DNA of 10,853 nucleotides, taken from assembly GCA_028864955.1 (NCBI GenBank), contig JAGWLE010000019.1:1-10853 (forward strand), in the 5' to 3' direction. A model generated the notes under the pieces. That model did no database searches and was not told the DNA's origin. It saw only the letters and a list, made by a program, of their open reading frames with translations. Of this stretch, positions 1 to 6,941 are shown one piece after another. Source of the DNA: Patescibacteria group bacterium (GTDB taxonomy: Bacteria; Patescibacteriota; Minisyncoccia; Phycocordibacterales; PALSA-1337). The translations under genes were made by a program, and so were the position numbers. Numbering within the stretch: the first letter of the stretch is position 1; each line of letters begins with the position of its first letter.

Positions 1-579
1 GACCTTGGAATTGAGATCATTCAAGGACGACTGAAGGGCCGAGATGTTGGGCACGCCTGTGGCGCTCTGCAAACGCAACGTCAGTTTGGTGCTGATCTGC
101 TCCATCATGCCGACGATGGTCACGATCCTGTCCGAAGCGGCCAGAATGTTAAGTTGCGGAATAGCCAGAGCATAAATGCGATAATCCTTGGTTATGGACT
201 GGACATCCGACTTCATGGTACTCGAGGCGTTATCGGAATCAATGTTCGTCTTGAGCGTATTCATGTCAGTGATCAGGCCCTGAATGGTGGAAACGATCGA
301 GTTTTTCTGAGTGTCAGAGACGTTCTTGAGGCCTTGGATGCGGCTGATGAGCTTGTTGAGGCTGTCAATACGCGTCGTGACTTCTTGATCGCCGCGAGCG
401 CCCAAGGCTTGGAGGCGCTGGGCCGGGGTCAGACGGCCGGACTTGGCCGTGGTCGAGGTCGTCGGAGCGGCCGCGCCGGACGTGGCCGCCGCCGACGTCT
501 GGGCGAATGCCGGCACAGCCATGAGCGATATGGCGCCGAGGGTCAGGATCGTTCTACGAATAGGTGATGTGATATTCAT
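1..579 (-). CDS. Secreted helical protein of unknown function, C-terminus cut by window edge
   Basis: Reading the minus strand from the ATG at 579, the frame stays open for 193 codons to the window edge, so the C-terminus is missing. Residues 1-26 form a classic signal peptide: basic ITSPIRR, a hydrophobic stretch, then AFA before Q27 as a likely signal peptidase I site. Residues 27-48 are an Ala/Thr/Ser linker. The rest is mostly predicted helix with heptad-like spacing (about 66-125), then a YRIYAL block and a second helical region. The mature protein is probably exported to the cell surface. I recognise the overall look (helical repeats followed by YRIYAL) as common in Parcubacteria proteins of unknown function, but can assign no role. 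It lies 25 bases downstream of the 605-937 gene and is probably co-transcribed with it. No Shine-Dalgarno sequence precedes the start. Confidence 0.85.
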   Translation of the reverse strand, partial: MNITSPIRRTILTLGAISLMAVPAFAQTSAAATSGAAAPTTSTTAKSGRLTPAQRLQALGARGDQEVTTRIDSLNKLISRIQGLKNVSDTQKNSIVSTIQGLITDMNTLKTNIDSDNASSTMKSDVQSITKDYRIYALAIPQLNILAASDRIVTIVGMMEQISTKLTLRLQSATGVPNISALQSSLNDLNSKV

Positions 580-604
580 GATGAGTAAAAGATATCGCGT
601 GTAA

Positions 605-937
605 TTATTGCTGAACCGGAACATTCGAACTGTTGGACAAGCCGGAATCGATGTTGGTCGTATCGGTATTAAGGGCATTCATTTGACTGTCGACGGCCGC
701 GGCATCGGTCTGGAGCGAAGCATTGCTGGTATTGGAAGCCGATGACAGACCTGTGCCGCTGGTATTCGGACCCTGCGAAACCGGTGAAGCGCTCGGCGCG
801 GATGATTGCGGAGCAGTTGAAGCCGCTGGCACCGTCGTCGGCGCAGACGAATGGGAATTGCTGTACCACAGCCAGCCGATGAGGATGATGATAATGAGGA
901 TGACAATTGTTATTCCTGTTTTTGCGGAATTAGACAT
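605..937 (-). CDS. Small membrane-anchored Ser/Ala/Thr-rich protein, unknown function
   Basis: This 110-residue protein starts MSNSAKTG. Residues 8-25 form one strongly hydrophobic segment dominated by Ile, Leu and Val, ending in GWLWYSNS, so it is a signal anchor with the rest outside the membrane. Residues 28-72 are low-complexity Ser/Thr/Pro/Ala. The C-terminus (about 74-105) has short repeated turns of the type DAAAVDSQMNAL and DTTNIDSGL, suggesting a short coiled coil. The frame continues upstream of this ATG to 1063, but those codons overlap the promoter at 1002-1010 and give an implausible N-terminus, so I chose the ATG at 937. The function is unknown. With its downstream partner it forms a two-gene unit for envelope proteins. 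Confidence 0.8.
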   Translation of the reverse strand: MSNSAKTGITIVILIIIILIGWLWYSNSHSSAPTTVPAASTAPQSSAPSASPVSQGPNTSGTGLSSASNTSNASLQTDAAAVDSQMNALNTDTTNIDSGLSNSSNVPVQQ

Positions 938-1001
938 GGGTTCTAGGTGAACATTAAAAATAAATAAACCGTGTCGAATCGCGGTTAACGTAACGCAACT
1001 G

Positions 1002-1010
1002 ATTATAGCA
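1002..1010 (-). promoter_or_regulatory. Extended -10 promoter for the two envelope-protein genes
   Basis: On the minus strand the sequence reads TGCTATAAT, a perfect extended -10 element (TGn plus TATAAT). There is no good -35 at 17 bases, which is usual for extended -10 promoters. Transcription would start near 995, leaving a leader of about 58 bases before the ATG at 937. Confidence 0.65.
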
Positions 1011-1056
1011 CATACCCGGAATATCGTGCATAGACAGTCTGCAAGATCCGGAAATG

Positions 1057-1094
1057 TTGACAATGTTTGACAAATACAGTTTCGTCATTAGGAT
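1057..1094 (+). promoter_or_regulatory. Promoter with doubled -35 box for the PurB-family gene
   Basis: Two perfect TTGACA hexamers lie at 1057-1062 and 1067-1072. The second is followed 16 bases later by TAGGAT (1089-1094), a 4/6 match to the -10 consensus. Transcription would start near 1101, giving a leader of about 68 bases to the ATG at 1169. The two TTGACAA copies sit exactly 10 bp apart, one helical turn, so one may be an operator half-site or a duplicated -35. Confidence 0.5.
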
Positions 1095-1168
1095 ATGGCG
1101 AGAAATGCTGCCGCATGACGCGGCCAAAAACCAATACTGAAGATCCATACCGAAAGGACAATACTCAT

Positions 1169-2683
1169 ATGATCGAACGCTACTCTGACCCTGAACTGAC
1201 CGAGATCTGGTCTGATCGTGAGAAGTGGAATCGCTGTGAAAGAGTTGAACGGGCTGTGATCGTGGCACGGGCAAGGCTCGGACGCATTCCCGAGGATATT
1301 CCCCGCAGGATCGATGAGTGCTGGAGCGCCCAGCCGATCTCGCCCGAACGAATCGCGCAGATAGAATCCCAGACACATCAGGATCTCATCGCTTTCCTCA
1401 AGGAACGCAAGGAGGCCTTGAATGACGAGCATTTGGCGCGCTACGTGCATGACCAGGAGATGACTTCGTACGATACGCAGGAGCCGGCATTCAATGAGGC
1501 GCTCAAGCTGTCGTGCAGCCTGATCGTCACGTACATCGGCGGCCTGCTCGGGACCATGGAGGCCTTCATCAAGGATCACCGCTTTGTACCGCTGCTCGAA
1601 CCTTCTCATGGCCAAGGAGCTGAGGTGCAATCTCTGTCCCGCCTCTGCTTCACCTGGTATCAGGATCTGCGCGGGGCGCTGGCATCTCTCGAAAATGCCA
1701 TGGGAGTTCTTCGCTACTCGAAGCTTTCCGGCATGATCGGCAGCAACAGCGGCATGGATCCGGAACTGGAAGAGACGGCTCTCGGCCTGCTCGGGCTCAA
1801 ACCGCTCTACGGGTCGACACAGATCGTCTCGCGCGTGCATTACACGCAGATTTCCGACGGTTTGGCGAACGTGGTTTCGGCTATCGAAAAGGCCAGTTAC
1901 GACATCTGGCTGGGCGCGCAGAGCTGTTCACGGACATGGCGCGAGCCTTTTGGCAAGAGCCAAAAGAGCTCATCGGCGAACCCGGCCAAGATGAACCCGA
2001 TCCTCTGCGAACAGAATAAGGGACTGGGAACATTGGTCCGAGGCAACGCTGCCACCCTGAAAAACCTCATCGTCACCGCCCGCGCCCGTGACATCTCGCA
2101 ATCATCTGCCGAGCGCGTGCTCTGGCCGGATACATTCCACGCCACGGCGCGGTGCATCGGGAATCTGCGCAAGGTCATCGGCGGGCTGGTGATTTTCCCC
2201 GACAATATGCTGACGCAGATAATCCAGTCCAAGGGCACGTACGCCGCCAGCCGGGCCAAGACAGCCTTGCTCACGATGGGAGAAACCTACGGATTCACCG
2301 CCGATGATGCCTACAACATCGTCCAGCTGGCGTCGGCGATCGCCTTTCTGCCTGATGCCTGGGCTAAAAATCTCCGTTCCGTTCTGCCGGCCTCACTCGA
2401 TGAAGCCGAGACCATGTTCGAATTGGTCAGAGGCCTGGAGGCGCGCATCATATCTGTTTCGCCGTCGATCGAGGACATCATCGCCCGAGCCATGCTCAGC
2501 CGGACCGACATGCTCGAGTACACGGCCGAACAAGTACTGCGCTGGCGCGATATCTTGCAACAGATTTTCGCCAGCGAAGCCAACCGCCTGGCCTGGCGGA
2601 ACGTCTTCAGGCTTTCCAACATAATGAAGAACGAGACAGCCCAGTTCGAAGCCGTCCTCGGCCAAAAGTTCTTTGGGGAGTGA
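1169..2683 (+). CDS. purB: Adenylosuccinate lyase (PurB) family enzyme, divergent
   Basis: This 504-residue protein belongs to the fumarase/aspartase/argininosuccinate lyase superfamily and most resembles adenylosuccinate lyase. That enzyme cleaves adenylosuccinate to AMP and fumarate (and SAICAR in purine synthesis). Diagnostic blocks: MIERYSDPEL at the N-terminus; THQDLIAF (69-76, canonical THHDVVAF); TSYD (99-102); SHGQ (146-149), carrying the family's acid/base histidine; EPFGKSQ (259-265); the signature loop at 267-277; and RDISQSSAER (307-316). The signature loop reads SSSANPAKMNP where the family normally has GSSAMPHKRNP, so Gly, Met and His are replaced while Ser, Lys and Asn remain. 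At 504 residues it is longer than the usual 430-460, with extra C-terminal helix. The start at 1169 has AAAGGA at 1153-1158. An upstream TTG coincides with a -35 box and is rejected. A related lyase with a different substrate is possible. Confidence 0.85.
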   Translation: MIERYSDPELTEIWSDREKWNRCERVERAVIVARARLGRIPEDIPRRIDECWSAQPISPERIAQIESQTHQDLIAFLKERKEALNDEHLARYVHDQEMTSYDTQEPAFNEALKLSCSLIVTYIGGLLGTMEAFIKDHRFVPLLEPSHGQGAEVQSLSRLCFTWYQDLRGALASLENAMGVLRYSKLSGMIGSNSGMDPELEETALGLLGLKPLYGSTQIVSRVHYTQISDGLANVVSAIEKASYDIWLGAQSCSRTWREPFGKSQKSSSANPAKMNPILCEQNKGLGTLVRGNAATLKNLIVTARARDISQSSAERVLWPDTFHATARCIGNLRKVIGGLVIFPDNMLTQIIQSKGTYAASRAKTALLTMGETYGFTADDAYNIVQLASAIAFLPDAWAKNLRSVLPASLDEAETMFELVRGLEARIISVSPSIEDIIARAMLSRTDMLEYTAEQVLRWRDILQQIFASEANRLAWRNVFRLSNIMKNETAQFEAVLGQKFFGE

Positions 2684-2702
2684 TCCGATCTGATCCACAC
2701 GA

Positions 2703-2732
2703 CCGCTGGAGAAAATTCTCCGGCGGTTTTTT
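2703..2732 (+). terminator. Intrinsic terminator after the PurB-family gene
   Basis: An 11-bp stem (CCGCTGGAGAA against TTCTCCGGCGG, one T-G pair) with a tiny A-rich loop lies at 2703-2726, followed at once by six T at 2727-2732. It sits 20 bases after the TGA stop and isolates this gene from dnaB. Confidence 0.9.
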
Positions 2733-2770
2733 ATTCACACTTTTTCCCCTGTCCACTGTTCCGGGCCAGT

Positions 2771-2798
2771 TTGCCCGCGGGGACGGCAGTGATAGAAT
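2771..2798 (+). promoter_or_regulatory. Probable dnaB promoter
   Basis: TTGCCC (2771-2776) is followed after 16 bases by TAGAAT (2793-2798), a 5/6 match to TATAAT, just behind the upstream terminator. Transcription would start near 2805, about 45 bases before the GTG start of dnaB. The -35 match is only moderate. Confidence 0.45.
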
Positions 2799-2849
2799 GA
2801 ACGCAATATCGCGCAGAGATCCCGAAGGCAATCGAGCGATTCCATTCAC

Positions 2850-4244
2850 GTGAATCAAAATACTTCTCCCTATTTCAAGACAAAAGACCTGAAGATCCCG
2901 CCGAATTCCATCGAAGCGGAAAAGGCGCTCCTGGGTTCGATCATGATCCGCGGCGAAGTCATGCATGACATCGTCGACATCGTGAACCGCGAATCATTCT
3001 ACTCAAGCCAGCATCGCATGATCTGGGATGCCATTTTGGAACTTCATACGAAAAATTCCCCTATCGATGTCCTGACCGTCTCCGCCCGTCTCAAGGAGAA
3101 GGACGAACTGGAACAAGTCGGCGGCATGGCCATACTCACCGAACTGATCAATATCGTGCCTTCATCCACCAACGCCGGCCATTACGCCGAGATCGTGGAA
3201 AAGAAGCATGTCATGCGCGAACTTCTGCGGGCCGCCGAACACATCACCAATCTCGGTTACGAGGAGGAGGCCGAACTTCATGATATTCTTGAAAAGGCGG
3301 AGAAGTCGCTGTATGCCGTCACAAACAAGACCGGCTCGCATAAATTCGTGGCTTTGAAGGATACGCTCAGCGAAGCCTGGGAACGTATCGAGCACCTCCA
3401 CAGCACCAAGGATCAGATACGCGGCGTGCCGACCGGATTCGCGGATATCGACAACAAGCTGGCCGGTTTCCAAAAATCAGACCTCATCATCCTGGCTGCT
3501 CGACCCTCGATGGGAAAAACCTCATTGGCGCTCGATATCGCCCGCAATGCCGCCGTCGACCACAAGGTTCCCGTGGCCATATTTTCGCTGGAAATGAGCT
3601 CGCAGCAGCTCGTCGACCGCATGCTCGCGGCCGAATCACGCGTCGACGCCTGGAAGCTGCGCACCGGTCATTTTGATAAGCTCTCGGCGCACGATGATTT
3701 CAAGGCCATCAGTGACGCCATGGGACGGCTGTCGGAGGCACCGATCTACATTGACGATCAGCCAGGCAACAACATCCTCAAGATGCGTGCCGTGGCGCGT
3801 CGCCTGAAGAACGAAAAAGGCCTCGGCTTGGTGGTTGTCGACTATCTGCAACTCATGGTGCCGACAGCCGCCGGACGGTATAACGACAACCTGGTTCAGC
3901 AGGTCACCGAAATTTCCCGTTCCCTGAAGAATCTGGCGCGGGAACTCGAAGTTCCCGTCTTGGCGCTCTCACAACTTTCTCGCGCCGTCGAACAGCGTGG
4001 CGGCAAACCTCGCCTTTCGGATCTGCGCGATTCCGGTTCCATTGAACAGGATGCCGACGTCGTCATGTTTATCCATCGAGAATCGGACCAGGATCAAGGC
4101 GGCCGCAAGGAGGAGGCTGAGATCCTGATCGAGAAGCATCGCAACGGCCCGACCGGCATGGTCAAGCTCTCATTCGATTCAAAGAAGACAACGTTCCTCT
4201 CTATGGATAAGGCCGATTTCGGCGGGTTTGAAAAGGTGGGCTGA
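2850..4244 (+). CDS. dnaB: Replicative DNA helicase DnaB
   Basis: This is the hexameric 5'-3' helicase that unwinds DNA at the replication fork and contacts primase and the clamp loader. At 464 residues it is close to the E. coli protein (471) and has no intein. The N-terminal domain opens with IPPNSIEAEKALLGSIM (16-32) and runs to about 120, followed by a linker to about 180. The RecA-like domain contains Walker A ARPSMGKT (217-224), Walker B VVVDYLQL (328-335), and the conserved QLSRAVEQR and DLRDSGSIEQDADVV stretch with its arginine-finger region. The start is GTG at 2850. No in-frame ATG lies upstream, and no clear Shine-Dalgarno is present, since GAAGG at 2823-2827 is too far away. recR follows 49 bases later without an obvious promoter, so the two are probably co-transcribed. 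Confidence 0.97.
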   Translation: MNQNTSPYFKTKDLKIPPNSIEAEKALLGSIMIRGEVMHDIVDIVNRESFYSSQHRMIWDAILELHTKNSPIDVLTVSARLKEKDELEQVGGMAILTELINIVPSSTNAGHYAEIVEKKHVMRELLRAAEHITNLGYEEEAELHDILEKAEKSLYAVTNKTGSHKFVALKDTLSEAWERIEHLHSTKDQIRGVPTGFADIDNKLAGFQKSDLIILAARPSMGKTSLALDIARNAAVDHKVPVAIFSLEMSSQQLVDRMLAAESRVDAWKLRTGHFDKLSAHDDFKAISDAMGRLSEAPIYIDDQPGNNILKMRAVARRLKNEKGLGLVVVDYLQLMVPTAAGRYNDNLVQQVTEISRSLKNLARELEVPVLALSQLSRAVEQRGGKPRLSDLRDSGSIEQDADVVMFIHRESDQDQGGRKEEAEILIEKHRNGPTGMVKLSFDSKKTTFLSMDKADFGGFEKVG

Positions 4245-4256
4245 TGACTTGCCGGA

Positions 4257-4288
4257 GATTTACGATTTGGGATTTATGATTTAAGATT
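4257..4288 (+). repeat. Heptamer tandem repeat (GATTTAN) between dnaB and recR
   Basis: Four and a half direct copies of a 7-bp unit run in phase: GATTTAC, GATTTGG, GATTTAT, GATTTAA, then GATT. They fill most of the 49-base gap and end six bases before the recR ATG. Short tandem heptamers of this type are known from cyanobacterial intergenic regions (STRR-type sequences). Here the array supplies an in-frame TAA at 4282-4284 that fixes the recR start. Confidence 0.85.
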
Positions 4289-4293
4289 GGCTC

Positions 4294-4905
4294 ATGGATA
4301 GCTTGCGCCGCCTTGAAGAAATATTCGCTCACTTCCCCGGCATCGGGCCGCGTCAAGCCAGGCGCTTTGTCTATTATCTTCTCAATAAATCGCCAGCATC
4401 GCTCAAAGAATTCACCGACTTAGTCCAGGAAGTTAAAAAAGGCACTTCTGAATGCGACATGTGCCGCAGAATTTTCATTCATGCAAAAAAGCCATCCAAT
4501 GTATGCTCCATCTGTGCCGATCCAAATCGCGATCATGCCACGCTCATGGTCGTCGCTCGGGACAGCGACTATGAATCAATAGAAAAATCCGGTGCGTATC
4601 GTGGTCTTTACTTCATTCTCGGCGGCACGGTGCCTATTCTCGATAAGGAGCCGGAAAAGAGGATCAGATTGGAGAAACTGCTCAGGCGCGTATCAGGTTC
4701 GCCGGCGATCAGAGAAATCATCTTGTCCTTGAATACCACGCCGGACGGCGAAAATACGGAGCACGTGGTCTCCGTGGCGCTCCGGGCGTTGCCTCTCAAT
4801 TCCAACTGCAAGATTTCCATTCTGGGCCGCGGCCTTTCCACCGGCGCCGAACTTGAATACGTCGACGGCGAGACTATTAAGAATGCGTTGCAGAATAGGC
4901 ATTGA
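4294..4905 (+). CDS. recR: Recombination mediator protein RecR
   Basis: RecR works with RecO (and RecF) to load RecA onto single-stranded DNA at gaps. At 203 residues it has the usual length (E. coli 201). Domains in order are: a helix-hairpin-helix FPGIGPRQARRF (14-25); a four-cysteine zinc finger with C54, C57, C71 and C74; a Toprim domain from about 80 with MVVARDSDYESIEKSG and GLYFILGG; and the C-terminal Walker-B-like strand ending GRGLSTGAELEYVDGETI. All zinc ligands are intact. ATG 4294 is the only possible start, because an in-frame TAA lies 12 bases upstream. No Shine-Dalgarno is visible. The last codons and the TGA stop lie inside a perfect 32-bp palindrome. Confidence 0.96.
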   Translation: MDSLRRLEEIFAHFPGIGPRQARRFVYYLLNKSPASLKEFTDLVQEVKKGTSECDMCRRIFIHAKKPSNVCSICADPNRDHATLMVVARDSDYESIEKSGAYRGLYFILGGTVPILDKEPEKRIRLEKLLRRVSGSPAIREIILSLNTTPDGENTEHVVSVALRALPLNSNCKISILGRGLSTGAELEYVDGETIKNALQNRH

Positions 4906-4928
4906 GAGTAAGCTTACTCTCAATGCCT
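4897..4928. repeat. Perfect 32-bp palindrome between convergent recR and rplU
   Basis: The 16 bases at 4897-4912 (AGGCATTGAGAGTAAG) are followed directly by their exact reverse complement at 4913-4928. The palindrome includes the recR stop codon and ends 10 bases before the rplU stop. In RNA it would form a long hairpin from either strand, so it may stop or stabilise both convergent transcripts. Neither side has a run of T after it, so it is not a standard intrinsic terminator. Confidence 0.9.
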
Positions 4929-4938
4929 TATCCGTGCC

Positions 4939-5259
4939 TTACTTCAGCGAATCGATCTTGACCTTCATGAACGGCTGGCGATGACCATTGCGGGTCCAGC
5001 CGGAGCGGCTCTTTTGCTTGTAGTGAACCACTAAAATCTTTGGCGCGCGGCCGATCTCGGTGATCGTGCCCTTCACGGCCGCCTTGGCGATATACGGCGT
5101 GCCGATCGTCGTATTCGTGCCGTCATCAACCAGGAGAACCTTATCAAATGTCACGGAATCGCCCGTTTTGTGCTCGCCCGAAAGCTTCTCGATGGTGATC
5201 GTGTCACCCTTCGAGACGCTATACTGCTTGCCACCGGTCTGTATAACGGCGAATTCCAT
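4939..5259 (-). CDS. rplU: 50S ribosomal protein L21
   Basis: L21 binds 23S rRNA in the large ribosomal subunit. With the ATG at 5259 it is 106 residues, near the usual 103, and begins MEFAVIQTGGKQY, the family's standard N-terminus. The C-terminal half has the basic rRNA-binding stretch KQKSRSGWTRNGHRQ and ends FMKVKIDSL. An ATG four codons upstream (5271) overlaps the -10 box and is rejected. The usual partner rpmA (L27) is not adjacent. The promoter sits so close that the transcript would be almost leaderless. Transcription from rmuC upstream could also read in. Confidence 0.96.
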   Translation of the reverse strand: MEFAVIQTGGKQYSVSKGDTITIEKLSGEHKTGDSVTFDKVLLVDDGTNTTIGTPYIAKAAVKGTITEIGRAPKILVVHYKQKSRSGWTRNGHRQPFMKVKIDSLK

Positions 5260-5269
5260 AGGTCGAAAC

Positions 5270-5297
5270 ATTATACATGGATTTCAGTTTTCCGCAA
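5270..5297 (-). promoter_or_regulatory. rplU promoter giving a nearly leaderless mRNA
   Basis: On the minus strand a perfect TATAAT covers 5275-5270. A weak -35 (TTGCGG, 5297-5292) lies 16 bases upstream, inside the end of rmuC. With a start about 7 bases after the -10, transcription would begin near 5263, only 3-5 bases before the ATG at 5259. No Shine-Dalgarno fits in that space. Confidence 0.55.
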
Positions 5298-6393
5298 TAT
5301 CGGGCCTCTCCAGCACGGGCGCTTCCAATCCGGGCGAATCGCCGGTTATGCGCAACACGTCCTTGTCGACCTTTTTGAGCTCTTTACCCGAATTGTGGTA
5401 GTGATTTATAACCGTTGAAAGCGACACGCCCAGTTTGCCGTGATATTCCTCGTATTTCTTGAGATGCGTGCCCAATTCCGAGACGCGCTTGATGATATCC
5501 TTGGCCGTCTCCTCTATTTGCAAAGCCTTCAGTCCCTGAAGCACTGTCTGCAGATACGCCAGGAATGACGTCGGCGAGACAATGATCACTTTGTATCTGC
5601 TGGCCGCCCGCTGAATGAGATTATCGGTTTCGTCGGCGCCGGCACCGATCCGATTGACCAGCAGATCGTAATAAATGGCCTCATGGGGAATGAACATGAA
5701 GGCGAATTCCATGGTACCTTCCGACGGCCGGATGTACTTGGCGGTCTCGATGATGCGATTCTTGAGATCGCCGACGAACGCCTTCTCCAATTTTTCCCGT
5801 TCGGCCGGATTGGCTTCCTCGGCCAGCTTGTTGTAATTCTCGAGCGAGAACTTGGAATCGACGGGAATGATCTTGTCTTTGACGAATATGGCGGCATCCA
5901 CGATCACCTTGCCGCCCTTCTCATCGGGCGCACGAAATTCATACTGCATCTGGTACTGGCCGGGCGCCAGGACATTCTTGAGCAAGGTTTCCAGGTAGTA
6001 CTCGCCCAGAATGCCGCGATGTTTGGGATTTTTCAGGATATCCTGCAGATTTTGCAGCTGATCGGCGAATGATACGACCTGCTTGTTCGTTTCATCGAGC
6101 TTGACAAGCCCCTCCGTGACCTCGCGGATCAGGCGCGATGATTCCGACAATTGCGACCGCATCGAGTCCTGCACCGAACGCGAAGATTCGCTGATCTTGC
6201 GATCGACGGTGTGCGTCAAGTCGCCGACTTTACGGTCGACGGTGCGCGAAAGCTCATTCATTTGCTCCAGGATCAGATTCAAGCCGCCGGCATCTTCGGG
6301 CTTGACAGATTCACGGCGGCGAACAAAAGCCATGACCAGAATGGCATTCGCGACGATGGCGACAAGGACGAGGACGATGAGGACAGTTTCCAT
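5284..6393 (-). CDS. rmuC: RmuC family DNA recombination protein
   Basis: RmuC family proteins are implicated in limiting DNA rearrangement (in E. coli, inversion at short inverted repeats) and have a nuclease-like core fold. The exact activity is poorly defined. This 369-residue copy is shorter than the E. coli protein (475). Residues 3-23 are one transmembrane anchor followed by RRR. Residues 40-115 are a coiled coil with an 11-residue repeat (TVDRKVGDLTH, TVDRKISESSR). The conserved RmuC domain covers about 125-310, with RGILGEYYLETLL (126-138), VDAAIFVKDKIIPVDSKF (165-182), FAFMFIPHEAIYYDLL (230-245) and VIIVSPTSFLAYLQTV (269-284). The C-terminus is a short tail. It is divergent from the YqeY gene and directly upstream of rplU. 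No clear ribosome binding site is seen. Confidence 0.93.
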   Translation of the reverse strand: METVLIVLVLVAIVANAILVMAFVRRRESVKPEDAGGLNLILEQMNELSRTVDRKVGDLTHTVDRKISESSRSVQDSMRSQLSESSRLIREVTEGLVKLDETNKQVVSFADQLQNLQDILKNPKHRGILGEYYLETLLKNVLAPGQYQMQYEFRAPDEKGGKVIVDAAIFVKDKIIPVDSKFSLENYNKLAEEANPAEREKLEKAFVGDLKNRIIETAKYIRPSEGTMEFAFMFIPHEAIYYDLLVNRIGAGADETDNLIQRAASRYKVIIVSPTSFLAYLQTVLQGLKALQIEETAKDIIKRVSELGTHLKKYEEYHGKLGVSLSTVINHYHNSGKELKKVDKDVLRITGDSPGLEAPVLERPDIAEN

Positions 6394-6420
6394 ATCTTCA
6401 GTCAGTTATGACAATGATGA

Positions 6421-6449
6421 GTGACATAGACGTGTCGATATCTTATAAT
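6421..6449 (+). promoter_or_regulatory. Promoter of the YqeY-domain gene
   Basis: GTGACA (6421-6426, 5/6) is followed after exactly 17 bases by a perfect TATAAT (6444-6449). Transcription would start near 6456, about 20 bases before the ATG at 6477. On the opposite strand TATAAG (6447-6442), with TTGCGT 15 bases upstream, is a weaker possible rmuC promoter, so the two divergent promoters may overlap and compete. Confidence 0.75.
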
Positions 6450-6476
6450 GGCGGTACTATACACGCAAGAGATACC

Positions 6477-6941
6477 ATGCAAATGCTTCACCAAACCATC
6501 AAAACTGAAATCACGGCGGCCCTGCGCGCCAAGGATGCGATCCGACTGGACACCTTGCGCGGCTTGAATGCCATGTTCCAGAATCAGATGATCGCCGACA
6601 AGCTGTCGGCCGAATTCCTGCCCGACGACAAGGCTCTAGCCCTGGTGAAGCGGGCGGTGAAGCAGCGCAAGGACTCGATCGAACAATTTGAGAAAGGCGG
6701 ACGCACGGATCTGGCAGACAAAGAAAGGGCTGAATTGAATATTTTGGAAGCCTACCTGCCGCAGATGATGTCTCGAGCAGAGATCCGGGCTATCGTGGCC
6801 CCAAAGATCGCGGCGGCAAAATCTGCTGGCGCATTCGATGCCAAGTCCGCGGGAAAATTCACCGGTCTGATCATGAAGGAACTTGCCGGAAAAGCCGACG
6901 GCGCCGAGGTCAAAGCTGTGGTTGACGAACTAAGCAAATAG
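6477..6941 (+). CDS. GatB/YqeY domain-containing protein
   Basis: This 154-residue protein covers the full length of the YqeY family, whose fold resembles the C-terminal tail of GatB in the Asp/Glu-tRNA amidotransferase. Free-standing copies have no proven role, and tRNA binding or amidotransferase-related work is only suspected. Recognisable family blocks are LHQTIKTEITAALRAKD (4-20), RLDTLRGLNAMF (22-33), VKRAVKQRKDSIEQFEKGGR (57-76), ERAELNILEAYLPQMMS (83-99), and the C-terminal GLIMKELAGKADGAEVKAVV. The frame is open further upstream to 6408, but that part overlaps the promoter, so the ATG at 6477 is preferred. ATG 6483 is also possible. A weak AAGAGA lies 6 bases upstream. The -35 box of the next gene lies inside its last codons. 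Confidence 0.9.
   Translation: MQMLHQTIKTEITAALRAKDAIRLDTLRGLNAMFQNQMIADKLSAEFLPDDKALALVKRAVKQRKDSIEQFEKGGRTDLADKERAELNILEAYLPQMMSRAEIRAIVAPKIAAAKSAGAFDAKSAGKFTGLIMKELAGKADGAEVKAVVDELSK

Noticed and set aside
154..567. Open frame on the plus strand, Arg/Gly-rich product
   Set aside because: It is antisense to the secreted-protein gene, whose signal peptide and helical structure make it the real one. The Arg/Gly-rich product is a GC-rich shadow.
1067..1168. Longer start (TTG at 1067) for the PurB-family gene
   Set aside because: The TTG is part of a TTGACA -35 box, and the extra 34 residues do not match the family. The ATG at 1169 has AAAGGA upstream and the family-typical MIERY start.
2844..2855. 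Perfect 12-bp palindrome ATTCACGTGAAT spanning the dnaB GTG start codon
   Set aside because: Two to three 12-bp palindromes are expected by chance in a window this size, and nothing else supports an operator here.
6408..6476. Upstream extension of the YqeY-domain gene to the ATG at 6408
   Set aside because: The extension contains the -35 and -10 boxes, and its residues do not fit the family.
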